Assembly (NCBI GenBank): GCA_903772945.1 | Contig: CAICTM010000289.1 | Span: 16,384-80,383 of the forward strand | Direction: 5' to 3' | Length of the DNA stretch: 64,000 nucleotides | Origin: Seminavis robusta | Lineage: Eukaryota > Bacillariophyta > Bacillariophyceae > Naviculales > Naviculaceae | Shown: one piece after another, positions 21,957 to 34,001 of the stretch | How the letters are laid out: every line of letters starts with the position of its first letter | Position numbering within the stretch: the first letter of the stretch is position 1 | Translations under genes and position numbers: made by a program | Notes under the pieces: model-generated | Database searches by the model: none | Told to the model about the DNA's origin: nothing | Seen by the model: only the letters and a program-made list of their open reading frames with translations

Positions 21957-24506
21957 ATGACAAATAGCAGGGGCAAGTCTCTCTCTCCAGGTTATTCTTC
22001 AGGTTCAGGTTCAGGTTCAGGTTGTATTATTAGTGTTGTTCGTGCTGGTTCTTCTCCTGATGGAAAGATGCGATCCTTTCTTTTGTGTGCAGGTGTTCTG
22101 ATAGCTGTATTGCAGTTATCTTCTCTTCATTGGGTATCAGCCTCAACAGCATCATCATCATCTTCTTCTTCTTTTGTGAGGATTGAAGCATCAGAGTGGC
22201 AAGTTCAAGATTCAGGCAAAGCAAGAGCCATTCTTCAGAATCTGTTGGAAGAAAGGCAAAAGAAGCAGAATACATCATCCACAGCATCCTTTTCTATTAA
22301 TAGTCAGCTTCTTATTAACAACAATATGGATGAAGTAGTTATGGATGCACCAGTAAAGAAGGAATGCAGCATTTTCATGGCTCCTTCCTCTCTCAAGGGT
22401 CTACAAGGCTATGGAATCTTTACTACCAGAGATATTGACGAGCTGGAATCCATTTTACAGGCTCCGGATGGACCTTCCATTGTCGTCACGGACTTTAGAA
22501 CACAACAAAATAAGAATGAAAGTAAGGAAATGGTAGACTTTCGAAGGCATTGGACGCACATGTGGGATCACTACTGGTGGGGTCGAGGAGTGGGAGACCA
22601 TGCGAGTTATGAAGCAGAGTACATGATTGACTTTCAACCCACTTTTGGAGCCTTGCCCAATCATCACTGCCTGTGGAACACAATCACTTTTGCCTTTCCA
22701 AAAGTACCTTATCTGGATCACCTGACAAATTCTTCCTCGGTGGGAGCTGGAGCCTTTTCCTACCATGCAGGCAGAGACTTTCGTGTCAAGAAACCCTTAC
22801 CGGCTGGATCGGAAATATTCTTGAATTATGGACATTGCGATCGAACGGATGTGGATCACAGCACTCCTCAATGGACCAAATACTCCAAAATGAAACAAGA
22901 CTATCTACAAGCTGCCAAGTTGGTCATGGCCCTTTGGAATGCACTCTTCTACTATGAACCCACTGGAACAGTCAGAGAGGAATACCACACATCTTTCTTG
23001 CAACACCAACAACAACATCAACGATCTACAAATAATAATAACAACAACTATGTGGGACGCAACATGATGGACTTGCCCTTGGTCGAAGGTATTCTGTACG
23101 TTTCAGGGATTCTCAAAGAGGAAGAGTCGCATCCCGTACGATCTCTCATCCCCTCCTCTACCGGTGAACTCTTTCGAGTCATGGAACCCTTTCTCCAGAA
23201 CAACGAAAATAATGACTTGGACGAAGGCACGGATCGCTTCCGAAGCATTCCAAATGTCAAACCAATGGCATTGGCGGAACAACTCGAACGGATTCTAGGG
23301 ACCAATCCTCGAACACCGGAATGGATTCAACAACATGGCATGTGCTTGGAAAACCTTATTCCCAAACCCAGTACTCTCCCTCAAGCCGGACAGGGAGGAT
23401 TTGCACAACATTCCATCGCCAAGGGAGAGATTGTAGTCCCAGCTCCCACCTTGCACATTCTACACAAGGGAGTCTTGGCCATGACCAACCACCACGACAA
23501 TCACCAACAACAGCAACAACAACTCTTGCTCAACTACTGCTGGGGCAATACACAAACCACGCTTCTAGTCTGTCCCATTACCAATGCTCAACTCATCAAC
23601 CATTGCAGTGATCGACCAGGATTTCCTTGTCCCAAACTGAACAAGGGTAGCGGCAACGACACTTCTACGAGTACTAGTACTGGTCCCAATGCCAGAATCG
23701 AGTGGGCCGACTCCAGTTGGGATCCCTCCACCAGAGAATGGCTCAACATGACCATTCCACAAATGATGCAACAGCCACTCTATCAGCGAGGACTGTCACT
23801 CCAGGTTGTTGCCACGAGAGACATATTGCCGGGCGAGGAAGTGTTTGTAGACTATGGACAAGATTGGGAACATGCATGGATTCGACATGTCATTGATTGG
23901 AGCCACAATGACGATGACAGTGGTGGCAGAACCAAGCAGCAGAGACGATCCGTGGCACAACTCAATCAAGCCATTGAAAAGGGACAGCCCCTGGACTACT
24001 TGGTTGCCAATGATCTCTGGGCGACCGATGACGCCGGTCAAGATGACTACCTCATGACGGTCTGCATGTACGAGACGTCCGAGCAAGATGAAGATGATGC
24101 CTACCAGATCAAAGTCGACGGCAACTGGAGGCGGGTGTATGCCGACGAGGACGAATTGCTGGAAGCCTTTGCCGATTCCGGAGAAGACTACGTCTACAGC
24201 GGTGGCTATTCTCAGCACGACGAAGGTATCTACTGGCCCTGCACAGTCTTGCGTCGAGAAGAAGACAATGACGACAGCGTTACATACACGGTCCGGATTC
24301 ATGCATCTCCAATCGACGACGATGACAAGTCACTGGCGTGGCACGAAAACAACCTACCTCGCATGCTGACGAGCTATCCATTGGCATCCATCCGGTACTT
24401 TCCTCGAATGTATCACAGTGACCAACATTTGGTTCATGCCTTTCGCCATCCCATGGGTTTGCCCGACAACATGATTCCGGATCGATGGAAAACGCTGGAC
24501 GCATGA
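21957..24506 (+). CDS. secreted or organellar protein with two SET-like domains
   Basis: 849 residues from the first ATG. A second in-frame ATG at 22068 would begin directly with a signal-peptide-like segment (MRSFLLCAGVLIAVLQLSSL, then HWVSAS), so the shorter start is quite possible. Two SET-like modules are visible. The first runs about 135-300, from ECSIFMAPSSLKGLQGYGIF to the typical end AGSEIFLNYG (~282). The second runs about 462-640, with NHC in LINHCSD and the end PGEEVFVDYG (~624). SET domains usually methylate protein lysines, but algae have many secreted SET-like proteins of unknown substrate. The C-terminal 200 residues are acidic (Asp/Glu-rich) and contain a WRRVYADEDELLEAF segment that may form a small beta domain. 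No introns. Asn/Gln tracts interrupt the domains. Catalytic competence cannot be judged here. Confidence 0.8.
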   Translation: MTNSRGKSLSPGYSSGSGSGSGCIISVVRAGSSPDGKMRSFLLCAGVLIAVLQLSSLHWVSASTASSSSSSSFVRIEASEWQVQDSGKARAILQNLLEERQKKQNTSSTASFSINSQLLINNNMDEVVMDAPVKKECSIFMAPSSLKGLQGYGIFTTRDIDELESILQAPDGPSIVVTDFRTQQNKNESKEMVDFRRHWTHMWDHYWWGRGVGDHASYEAEYMIDFQPTFGALPNHHCLWNTITFAFPKVPYLDHLTNSSSVGAGAFSYHAGRDFRVKKPLPAGSEIFLNYGHCDRTDVDHSTPQWTKYSKMKQDYLQAAKLVMALWNALFYYEPTGTVREEYHTSFLQHQQQHQRSTNNNNNNYVGRNMMDLPLVEGILYVSGILKEEESHPVRSLIPSSTGELFRVMEPFLQNNENNDLDEGTDRFRSIPNVKPMALAEQLERILGTNPRTPEWIQQHGMCLENLIPKPSTLPQAGQGGFAQHSIAKGEIVVPAPTLHILHKGVLAMTNHHDNHQQQQQQLLLNYCWGNTQTTLLVCPITNAQLINHCSDRPGFPCPKLNKGSGNDTSTSTSTGPNARIEWADSSWDPSTREWLNMTIPQMMQQPLYQRGLSLQVVATRDILPGEEVFVDYGQDWEHAWIRHVIDWSHNDDDSGGRTKQQRRSVAQLNQAIEKGQPLDYLVANDLWATDDAGQDDYLMTVCMYETSEQDEDDAYQIKVDGNWRRVYADEDELLEAFADSGEDYVYSGGYSQHDEGIYWPCTVLRREEDNDDSVTYTVRIHASPIDDDDKSLAWHENNLPRMLTSYPLASIRYFPRMYHSDQHLVHAFRHPMGLPDNMIPDRWKTLDA

Positions 24507-24718
24507 GTGTAGTGAACAAGCACGCATCTCACTTTGGGGGTATAGAAGTGTAATGTTTGTAACCATCTGAGCTCACTACATGTAATGTTCTACTAGCTCG
24601 CCATAGAGCAGAGCTCACAGCTGCCACAGCTCTTACCGGTACTAGTACGTTCGACGCAAGGCGTTGCTTTATTGGAGGCACCTTCACAAAACTTCATCGA
24701 TTGAGATTTGATTTCTTC

Positions 24719-25315
24719 TCAAAATAGCCGTCGTATGTAGCGGTCAACATCCATTCGAATCATTCCCGTGGTCCAACCCAAACAGAAATAACAGACCACC
24801 AAAAAACCTCTCCTCATACCAGATCGCGTCGCAACCCATTTCCCCGAAGCAATTCTGTCAACGGTGCTCATCCGATCAAAGGCAAAGTTGATCAGCATTG
24901 ACAACAAATAAAGAAACATACAGACGGGCAACATCTTGCCAGTGGCCTCCAATCCAAAAGCACAAGACACGAGGTTGCCTGCTAAGAGTCCACTCACACC
25001 ACCAAAGACTGCTCCAAAGACGAAGCCAGGTAGCTCATATTTCAAACGGAAGTTCCAATCTGCCTTGGAAACGGATTGAGTAGAAGCTGCTTGCTTGGAG
25101 GTAGTAGGTTGGTCACACTGCTTGTTATGTTGCCCACGATCGATCACAGCAGCGTTTGACAAATGTTTAGGAAGAGGCTTATTGCCGCGACGAGCCAGAA
25201 CATGGCTTGTTTTTTCATTGTAAAAATGCCCATGAAATCCAGACACCATGGTGACATGGTAGGACCAGAATGCCATCCCAAGCAGCCATCCTCGGCGGAT
25301 TGATCCATACAACAT
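24719..25315 (-). CDS. small membrane protein with N-terminal targeting segment
   Basis: 198 residues, family not recognised. Residues 8-27 are hydrophobic and end in VSGFHGHF, reminiscent of the signal-peptide plus Phe junction of diatom plastid targeting, which is inference. A Gln/Ser/Thr linker (60-85) precedes three likely membrane spans: about 96-120 (Gly-rich, GAVFGGVSGLLAGN), 127-146 and 170-184. The C-terminus is basic (VDRYIRRLF). ATG start and stop are clean. It is convergent with the SET gene, 212 bp from its stop. Confidence 0.65.
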   Translation of the reverse strand: MLYGSIRRGWLLGMAFWSYHVTMVSGFHGHFYNEKTSHVLARRGNKPLPKHLSNAAVIDRGQHNKQCDQPTTSKQAASTQSVSKADWNFRLKYELPGFVFGAVFGGVSGLLAGNLVSCAFGLEATGKMLPVCMFLYLLSMLINFAFDRMSTVDRIASGKWVATRSGMRRGFLVVCYFCLGWTTGMIRMDVDRYIRRLF

Positions 25316-25792
25316 AATTTTGGTTGCTACCTATCTATGATATCTATACGACCATGAAATGAGAATGAACCGACGGTGCAGGAATACCCCAGCTAGCTGA
25401 TGCTTGGGCGGTGCAGGAAAACCCAAGCTGACGAACCGGCTCCTGTCCACGCTATGTTTCCACGCCTTGCTTACATTCGATTGAATTCGAATCGAATCAC
25501 TTCCGGTACAGTACATATTCGATTTGAATCAAGTCGGAAGTCTTGGTGCAGTTATTAGTAGCCGTACCGGTACGACTGTACCACCGGTACTGTACCGGTA
25601 CGGTACGCTACATTGGACAATTGAGGCTTTGACGCACACACTCCGTATCCTTGAGATCATTCGCAACAATGACAATGTAAGCGGATGCTCCTTGCAAATC
25701 GGAAGCTGCCCATAGCTAGCTAGAGCTACGGTAGCCAGAAGGGCTTTGAGAAGGCATCATAGTTTCCCCACGCTAGTCAATACGGTACGGCA
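25316..25792. other. intergenic, TACCGGTA-dense
   Basis: Contains two TACCGGTA copies and several GTAC/GGTAC partial copies between 25560 and 25605. No gene is supported. Confidence 0.5.
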
Positions 25793-27940
25793 GTGAGTAT
25801 AACTTCAGTGAAGGAATTGGAAGAACGGCTGGCAAGTCTAAAGACGGAACTCACCGATAAGCTATACCTTGCTTGGAAGAACCAGAAGATGGCTGGAGCG
25901 CCGAAGAAAACAAGTTTTTGGATCAAGATGGGTTGGAATGATCAGTTGGTTCAGTTTGTGGTGCTCGATGAAGCCACTCCGGCGGCTGGCTCTGGCAGAG
26001 TTTGCAGTAGCTGAAGATGGCAATGCGGGATTGGTAGAAGAACTTCTGTCGGACACGGCGTTGCTCAAGAAGATGCTTGTGGCCGATGGAGCCAAGGAAG
26101 CACAGGATGGTTCCGCCATGAAAATCTACAAGGACATCTTGCAGCAACGGGAGTCACGTGAAGATTCCACAGGCATTCTGGACCGATTGGCTTTGGCCAT
26201 TGCCTTGGAACATGCAGTTCCCATGCAGCAAACCAATCCCAAAGAAAACGCCAGCATGGAGGTACACGTAGATCCCGTCAAGCGCTATCTCAACTATGAA
26301 ATGGCGTATCTCAGTGGTGAATTGGTTCCTTCCTTTGAAGCACTCACTGTCTGGGACTTGCGCTTTGTCGTCGATAGAGATGAACCGGATGAAATCGCCG
26401 AATGGGGACGTAACACCTGTCGCAACTTTTGCCCGGATCATGTTCTAACGCCCAACGAAGAATGGCGCTACGGCAATCTGGTACGGATCAGGAGGTGTCA
26501 AATACGATCGGGATGAGTTGCAAAGTACCAAAACATTCTCATGAACGGTGGAATTTGTGGAAGACGGGCTTGGTTTGGAAGATTCATACTCCGAGCCTTT
26601 GGAATCCCCACTACGGCACGCCCCACCCGGGGAAATGGTGCCCTGTGTCGGTGGACACGCAACGATGGATGGGTCACTTGTCTTGGACCTGGTTGGGGAG
26701 CTGGCTGGACCAAAACCATTTACAAACAGGATGTCGACTTTCTTGCCACTACCGGTACCCAAGCCCGCGCCAATCCTGCAGCGTATGGACAGGTCAAACG
26801 CGCTCAATGGATGGGATATGTTGTTGCACACACGAGCATGACTTTGACAAGAACAAGTTTGGGAAGGACGCCAAGAACAGAGAAATTGGATATTGGTACG
26901 GATTGTCGCTTCGTATGCTGAAGGGAATCATTGAGGAAAAGCAGGCCACCAACAAGGCACAACCAATCAGCATCAATAATGCCAATCCTACCATGGCCCA
27001 GAGAGTCCTGGCCACCAAGAGTACTGGAGACTCTTCACAGAAATCGAGTACAACGAAGATGGTAGCATTCTCATTCCGGCAGTGGCCGTCCCCAGAGGAA
27101 CCAAGGACGTCAAGATCTAAGCAAGTTTTCACCCTACCGGTAGCGGAGGACAGCAGATCTACCTCCCACCCTTTCCTCCGCAAGGATTGACAGTGATGCG
27201 AGGTGAAACTTGGAAGAATGACGCAGGTAAGGCGACACCAGCAGGTCGAAATTCGGCGTTCAATCATTACATGTCTTCTCACATCGATGCATGGACGGAT
27301 TGAAAACCTTCCGTTTGGACGCTCTTAGAAAAATGCTACTCAGGATTCCGTCTGCTCAGCGGTGGCTATGGCAAGTATGAAAACTGGGGCTATCGTGTGG
27401 TTTTCGCCCCACCTTCGGCAGATGACAAGGCCGATTTCGACGAGGAAGAAGACGTCGGAGAAGTCGAAGAATACAGCTACAATCTACGTGACACCGGCCT
27501 AAAGATTGAAATGGTCTACATCAAGCCTGGAACCTTTGTCTGGGAGGCGAGAATACGGAAGAAACCAGGTTCGCTTGCATGGAACTCCCCCAACACGAGG
27601 TGGCGATCACCAGAGGTTTCTACATTGGCAAATACCCCGTGACGCAGGCGCAATACGAGGCCATCGCGGGAAACATCCCCAGCAAATCCACCACTGATCC
27701 GGACTGTCCAGTCGACAACATTGGCGAGGACATGGCATTGGATTTCTGTCGCGAAGTGACCGTGTTGACGGGTCGAGAAATTCGCCTTCCCACAGAAGCA
27801 GAGTGGGAATATGCATGCAGGGCTCCAGTCACTCTCGATTTGGAAGAGAAGAGGGCGACAATACGCTTCGTTTCTGGCGTGATTTGCCTCCGAAGTACGG
27901 TCTGGGCGTCAAGCACTTTACCCTGACCCGCAACAATTGA
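25793..27940 (+). pseudogene. formylglycine-generating-enzyme-like / transglutaminase-like protein, multiply frameshifted
   Basis: One gene can be followed through at least six frame changes. From 25.8-26.5 kb a helical N-terminal region reads well (LVEELLSDTALLKKMLVADG, then LTPNEEWRYG). At ~26.54-26.83 kb comes NGGICGRRAWFGRFILRAFG, which resembles the Cys loop of transglutaminase-like domains. At 27.5-27.94 kb there is an FGE-sulfatase (SUMF1-type) segment: IEMVYIKPGTFV, HEVAITRGFYIGKYPVTQAQ, then LPTEAEWEYACRA. FGE proteins bind Cys-containing sulfatase motifs or act as other modifying enzymes. At ~27540 one base appears lost: GTC-TGGGAGGC should read GTC-ATG-GGA-GGC. At ~27822 another indel shifts the end, which in the right frame reads RFWRDLPPKYGLGVKHFTLT and stops at 27938. 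Two TACCGGTA octamers (26750, 27135) lie inside. The family domains are fairly clear; the transglutaminase call is weaker. Confidence 0.65.
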
Positions 27941-28425
27941 TTGATGGATGGAATTGGATCTCATTGAATGATCTTTGGTAATGCTGGAGAAAAAAATGGA
28001 GATGTTCGTTAGCCTTGATTGCTTGACATTGGAATGACTTGCACCAGGAAGAGCGAAAACAGGTGGTGGGATGGCAGCCATGGTACTCTACAAGTTTGTG
28101 CACTACTTTGTGTGTCAACATTTGCAGGGCAGGCGTAGGCAACGGTAAATGTATAAAACATACAGTACTAGACGAAGATTAGCACTACTGGTACAGCTAT
28201 TACACAGGACCGGCCATGCAGGCCAAATGCTTCCTTCTCGACCCATGGATCACTCGTCGGAGCGTTCCCTGAATCACTCATGGATACACAGCAGTAGCGG
28301 GACCAGGACCATCATCCAACACCAATTCGAACATGGACTCGTTCTGGTTTTCCTAGAGGGAGAAAACACAACAATAGAATGGTAAGAAAATGCCATGCTT
28401 CATGGTCACAGTCAGGGTGCGGCCC
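27941..28425. other. intergenic
   Basis: Only short overlapping frames on both strands. No motif recognised. Confidence 0.4.
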
Positions 28426-29104
28426 TCATCCATTACCTCGATCGTGCCAGGCGGGTATCGGTTTCCTTTTCCTAGTAGGACGCACAACAAAAGGATTGGT
28501 AAGATATTGCCTTGCACGTTTGGAGTGGCACTTGCACCAGCTAGCAAAAACATATACAGAGGACTCACCATCATCGTCGCTACCCTTACCGGTAGTACCA
28601 GTGTTGGAGGAAACGGAACAAATGGACATTGAATCCAAGATTATCCCTTCCATCCGCGAGGAACAAGAAAGCTCTAAATATTCACAGAAAACCAACATGT
28701 TGACGTCCGCCTTGTAAACAGTGCGATCCAACCCAATGATTGCAAAGGGCAAAGTGGAAGTGGAAGTGTTGAAGATGAGTTGTTCGTCCCTAGTCTTGAC
28801 CAGGTACTGGCCGCTCGTGGCTTCTCTTGGGCCGCGATGCAAATCTGGCAGCTTGGCTCACAGCCGAACTCAAATCTGGCCTACTAGAATGGGCACACAA
28901 GTACCGCAACCTGCCAATGACGCTGTCATAGTTGAAGGTACAGATTGCAGGGTCACCATCATGCTTATCGTTTCGAAGAGTGTCAATTCCAGGAGTATCA
29001 ACTCCAGGCAAGTCATTGCAACCCAGTGCATCCAGGATTCTGTCAATGCGGCCAGTCTGAGTCAATACGATAATCTCAGGATAGGTCTGGAATCGGAGTG
29101 CCAT
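28426..29104 (-). mobile_element. Ty1/copia reverse transcriptase-RNase H remnant
   Basis: The minus-strand frame 29104-28790 contains YDSVIGRLRYLCAHSSRPDL followed by SSAVSQAARF, the conserved copia end-of-RT motif (normally YRSxxGxLxYLxxxTRPDI then AVSxxxRF). The next frame, ending at 28426, continues with GQYLVKTRDEQLIF, matching the copia RYLKGTRDxGLxF motif. Both are interrupted by shifts and stops, and no LTRs were recognised, so this is a dead fragment. Confidence 0.75.
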
Positions 29105-30186
29105 GGATCCGGGTTAGAACTACCCATCCTGGCATCATCACAATTGGCATAGGCCGCTTTCAACATGGCAGAATAGAACTTTCTCTCTGTTGCAGTCCGT
29201 GTACCAAAAGAGGACGACTTAGGGATAGCCTATCAATCTGCACTATTATTTTCCAAAACCAGCTTTGAACCTGTTTTGTACTGCCATCGCAGCGTTAATT
29301 CAATTGTTTTCTACTACCGGTATGCATAAGTCTTTACTTCAACTCATTCTCCTCTACTAATTAGAGATACCCACCGGTACCGATAGCTTCCAGGCAATTG
29401 GACGTTGGATGACAATCACAGCCGGACGGCTGCCATGATGATCCACATGTTGCTTGCATTGCAAGGAAAGGGTACCTATGCATATTATAGTCTACCTGTA
29501 GAGGAATATTTGTAGCAATCTTTGTCTTCAAATTCCATAATTTATAAAACAATCATCACTCGGTCACCACCCTGATCTCTGGCTAGTCGTTTCTGGCTAG
29601 CTACCGGTAGCTACCGGTAGTAGGCATGCAGATAGTTTGTAGATTCGCCGGCGAGCCCACCACTGCGGCCTTGTTGTGCTGCTTGGATTGTTTAGCTACC
29701 GGCAAACTAAACTTCAACCCGCGTCGCATGGAAGCAGAGGGACGGCTCAGGGTAGCCTAGCTAGCTTATGCTTGATGCCATTGTAAGTTGCATCTGGTCC
29801 GGCTACCATCTCAAAGTGTCGGAACGAAGGGGTGCGAAAGATGTGAGCATCCGCAGAGTTGTACCGGTAGCCGATCAACCCATCAACGCAACTTGCTTCG
29901 CGCAACGCACTTATTAGATCCAAAAATCTGGCCGTTCCTATGCGGGAACCCAAGATTAAGCTTCATTATGAGAGGCTTGGACTCCCACGGTCTAACTAGT
30001 TTTGATCACACTTGCCAAATACCCAAGCCGTGTGGCCGAAAACTTGTTCCCAGTTTTCCGGTAGAGCTGAAACGGATTCGGATGTTGTTGCAACGGTGTT
30101 ATCTAGATTAGCAACGGTAGCACGACGTGGTAACAGGCACGTCAAGATGCAAGCGAATTGGGAATCTATGGTATCCCATTTTGACC
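29105..30186. other. intergenic upstream of the MATE gene
   Basis: Contains four TACCGGTA copies (29315, 29602, 29612, 29862). No gene is supported. Confidence 0.5.
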
Positions 30187-33100
30187 ATGAACGCTTCTTT
30201 GTCGCCGACCGTCAGTGCCCTCAGACCAACTTCGGTAGTTGACCGAGAGTATGGGACAACTCCACCGGCAGTCGAAACGGAGGCACCGGTGGCCATCTAT
30301 AGCGACTATGAGCCTCGTACGAATGATCCCGGGCCATTTCTGTGGGCGTTTGTCCTGGGCGTGTGCTTGGTGACTTACCTGGTCCTCTTGCCGCTAGTCG
30401 TGGGAATCAAGAAACGGTGCTGCTCAGGCGATCACAATGACACGAACAGCATTGTGAGCTCTGGAGGTAGTCGAAAGAGACGGCGGTTCAAAAAGGGATT
30501 CACTGGGCTCTTGGTGAATGGCGGGGATGAAGACGCTGAAGCGGGCGATGCTTTAAAGGGCTTTTGGGATCAGTTTCAAGACGAAGAGTATTCCGCGACT
30601 CCCAGTAAACCCTCCATGAAATACCCCGAAATTGAGGTTCAGTGGCATGGCTCTCGCCAGCACAATCAGCAACAGCAACAGTCGCTGAAGGGCAATGCAT
30701 CTTCGTCCTCGATTCTAGGGTCTTTGGCGGTGCTCCTAACGTCCGTATTGGAGCTTCACACTCCGCAGCTGCGTTCCTTCTTCTATCGTCAGAGGCAACT
30801 ACGTCGGAAACGGGCGCTTCATTGGTTCCTGAGAGAAGAAAGTACGAGCTACAACAGCCATGATACTACCGTGGATTCCAACAATGATGGGATCGACGCT
30901 TCAGACTATCCGCTCTTAAGGGGAAACAACGGCGCTGCGTGGGCAAAGAGTATCTTGGGATGTTGCGCAGACAAAAAGCTCATCAAAAGAATGACAAGAC
31001 TTATGAAACAGTTTGTCACTCCAACGCTTTGTCAGGGTATTCTTCAGATTGCTACCCTCGTGATCCTTGGACTGACTCTCCGTAGCACTAGCGACCTTGC
31101 AGCCTACGTTATTGTTCAAGTCTTGATCGTGAAATGGACACTAAATGGAGTCTCTAGTGCATGGTTTGGAGCCTTGCAAAAGCTGACAAGGTCCAACTTT
31201 ACAGGAACACAAACAGGACAATACACGCAAATCACAATGTTCCTTCTAGTAACATTCTCAATGCCGCTCTGGGTCATATGGACACTGTCCATTACGCCGG
31301 TCCTCCAATGGTTGCAGATGGATGAACAAACCATCAGCGCGGCTGTGGACTACACATACATTGCCCTCGTGCTCAATCTACTCAAGGGCTTGTCTGAATG
31401 CGTACATTTTTTGCTGGTACGAGCCAAGCACGGGACATACAGTACGACTATGATCTTGTTGGAAGAAGCCTTTGTTCTGGTTGCCATTGCGCTTTGGACC
31501 TGGCTGGACAAGGCTGATCTCGTAACATTTGGATTGGTACAGTTGGAATTGGCCGTTACGTTCTTGGTGTGGAATGTCGGAGTTGCCTTGTACTCGGGAT
31601 GGCTACAAGCCTACCAGGGAGGCTTGTTGGGTGCCTGTTCCGCGACCGATCGAAAGGTTCTTTCCGCCGTGATGGAAACAGCCATTCCAATGATTCTAGG
31701 AAACGTCTTTCTGGGGAGTACGGTACGTGTGTAGCATGAACTCAATGAGGTTGTTCCGTTGTTCCATTTACACGTTCTCATTGTTCCTTTGGCTCGACTT
31801 GGTTCTAAATAGTGGGAAATCTTGATGTTTTTGGCTGCGTAAGTTGTACCAGTGAACTACGGACCTCGAACGTCTCTTCATCTGTTGCTCTAGGACTTCA
31901 CTCAACCTGTATCTTTTGCCTCTGCAGATTCTTGGGGCCTGCTGAATTCACGGCTTGGTGTATTTTGGGAGTGCTATGGGAAGCGTTGACATCATGGTTG
32001 GAAGGGATGGCATGTGTTGTTAGTTTGCGCTGCGAAGCACTGATGTTGTTGGGAAGGCACGAGCACGCATTACAATCATCCATCAAGGCCACAGTGGGAT
32101 TGATCGCATTGCCGGCGGTCCTTCTGGCACTGGCACTCTTTGCCATCCCAGAGGGCGTCCTGGCGACATGGATCACGCGAGATGAAACACTCCAAAGTCT
32201 CTTGACCGATTTGCTGCCTCTCTTGGAGATTGGTCTAGTTGTGACAGCGATAGGATACGTCACTTGGGCACTGATGAACGTTCAGGGACGCAATCACGTG
32301 GCGGCCTTTGTCGCGTGGCTTGCAACTTGGTTTGTCGCCATTCCGTTGGCAACAACCTTTAGCGTACACCTGTTGCTGGACTTGCAGGGGCAAACTGTGT
32401 CTTTCATTCTGGGAAGCTTGTTGATGGGCGCCATTCAATGCTGCCTTTTCGTCACTTTTCAATGGGATGAATCTGCAAAAGATATTGCCACTACAACAAC
32501 CCTGGGACATTCTATACAATCATCGAATCCTTCCTCGCAGAAATCCCCTCCGCTTCTTCCTAGGCCTCCTAGACCTTCACCTCCTCGACATCCACGACAT
32601 CTGACATCCAAAGTTAGGGACAACGAACAAAGCACAGCGGGATCGAGTCAAAGTGCAGCGGAGATTGAACAAAGACGCTTTCAAAGGGATAGGGCCTGGT
32701 CGACCACGTCAAGGTCCAAGCATTCCTCAGATGCGCCAGACCCCGGTTTCGACCAGCCATCAACGTCATCTTCTTCTGATTCCGAAATCTTTGACGATCT
32801 GGAAGACTACGATCTTGGGGCGCCGTTTGATGAAATTGATGCGCAGTCCAACGAAGCTTCTTCCTGGCACATTAGTGATGACAGCACTCTTTCCACTGGA
32901 GGATCCTCCCTTCTAACCATGTCAACCTTTAGTGGTGGCCCCTCAACTCTCTCTTCCAATAGCGGCACCATGTCCTCCTCTCAACAGAACACAGTCCCGA
33001 CAATTTCAAGAATCTACTCTATGGATTCGGGCTCCAGTCCCAACAGTACCAAGGCAAAAGCACGAAACATGAGCTCGTTGCTCAGTATTACCAGGTCTGC

Positions 33101-33740
33101 TGGCCCCATGAGTCCGGTCCAAGAAGAAGCCAGCACTGCGAGCAGTGCCAGTATGACCTTTAGTGATTGGATGGCAGCATCGGTTAGTAGTGCCGGCTCC
33201 ATCACCAGTAATGGTTCCAAACGTCAAATCGGGAGCCGTCGGCGGTCCGACCTTGGCTATCTCAGCGAAGATGCCCTTGCCAAGAAGCAGGAAGAGCTGT
33301 CGAAAATGCTAAACGCGTTGAAAGCAACCCGCCGGTACGAGTTGAATCGTTCCAAGCTACGTATCCTGGAGGAACTGAGATGGATGTTACTCGAGTCGCC
33401 GGACATTTTCGAAATCAAGCATCTGGAGCGCATCATTGGTTTGCTGCAGGTGGACGAAGATTGTCGCAAGGAACTCTGGTCTCCCCTCTGTCAGTACTTG
33501 CCAGGTCCTCTCCGACGAATGGGGCTGGACCGGCTCTTGCAGAACGACTATTTGGGTCCACATCATCTCAAAGCACGGATGGACAAGTTTGTGCTCGACA
33601 GCCGGCTGGGTGATGCCAGCGCCAATGGCAGCGCCCAAGACGACGTCGATTCCTACGTGGACGATGAGAAAGTTCACCGAGCATGTGAACTACCGACCGT
33701 GCAATTTGGGTTTCCGTCGTGCTTTGCCATGCAAAAGTAG
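30187..33740 (+). CDS. MATE-family efflux transporter with long cytosolic tail
   Basis: Probably exports organic compounds across a membrane in exchange for ions. The start is the ATG at 30187 (TTTTGACCATGAAC); the frame is open 20 codons upstream without another ATG. Three exons: 30187-31722, 31813-31838 and 31928-33740, about 1124 residues. The middle exon is only 26 nt. Splicing is supported by AGT-ACG/GTACGT, then TAG/TGGGAAATC, then GCTGC/GTAAGT, then TGCAG/ATTC, giving STWEILMFLAAFLGPAEFTA, a typical MATE block. An N-terminal extension with one extra span (~36-62) and a charged loop precede the two MATE lobes (spans from ~240 to ~760). The C-terminal ~370 residues are Ser/Thr/Pro-rich and end in a folded-looking segment (LERIIGLLQVDEDCRKELWS). 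That tail is unusual for MATE and suggests regulation by phosphorylation, which is inference. Confidence 0.85.
31813..31838 (+). other. 26-nt microexon of the MATE gene
   Basis: Bounded by AG at 31811-31812 and GTAAGT at 31839. It encodes WEILMFLA plus two bases of the next codon. Both flanking introns (90 and 89 bp) are needed to keep the MATE reading frame. Confidence 0.8.
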
Positions 33741-34001
33741 TGACGAGGGGTGGATTTAATCATTCATTCTCCGGTGGCGCTACTGTAGTATACGAGGGTA
33801 CCTTTTGTTCTGTAAAGCAATGTTACATTATTATTATTGGATGTTATAATTAGTGAATTGGACGAGGAGAGTGATTCGATCGACTCGGTCCATTAGTTCA
33901 AACGTAGAATCCGCTCGTGTTAGAATCGAAGAGACAATGATGCGGCTGAATCGAATCGGAACATAACATTGTAGAACACGCAGCGGATGGAGGGCACGAC
34001 T

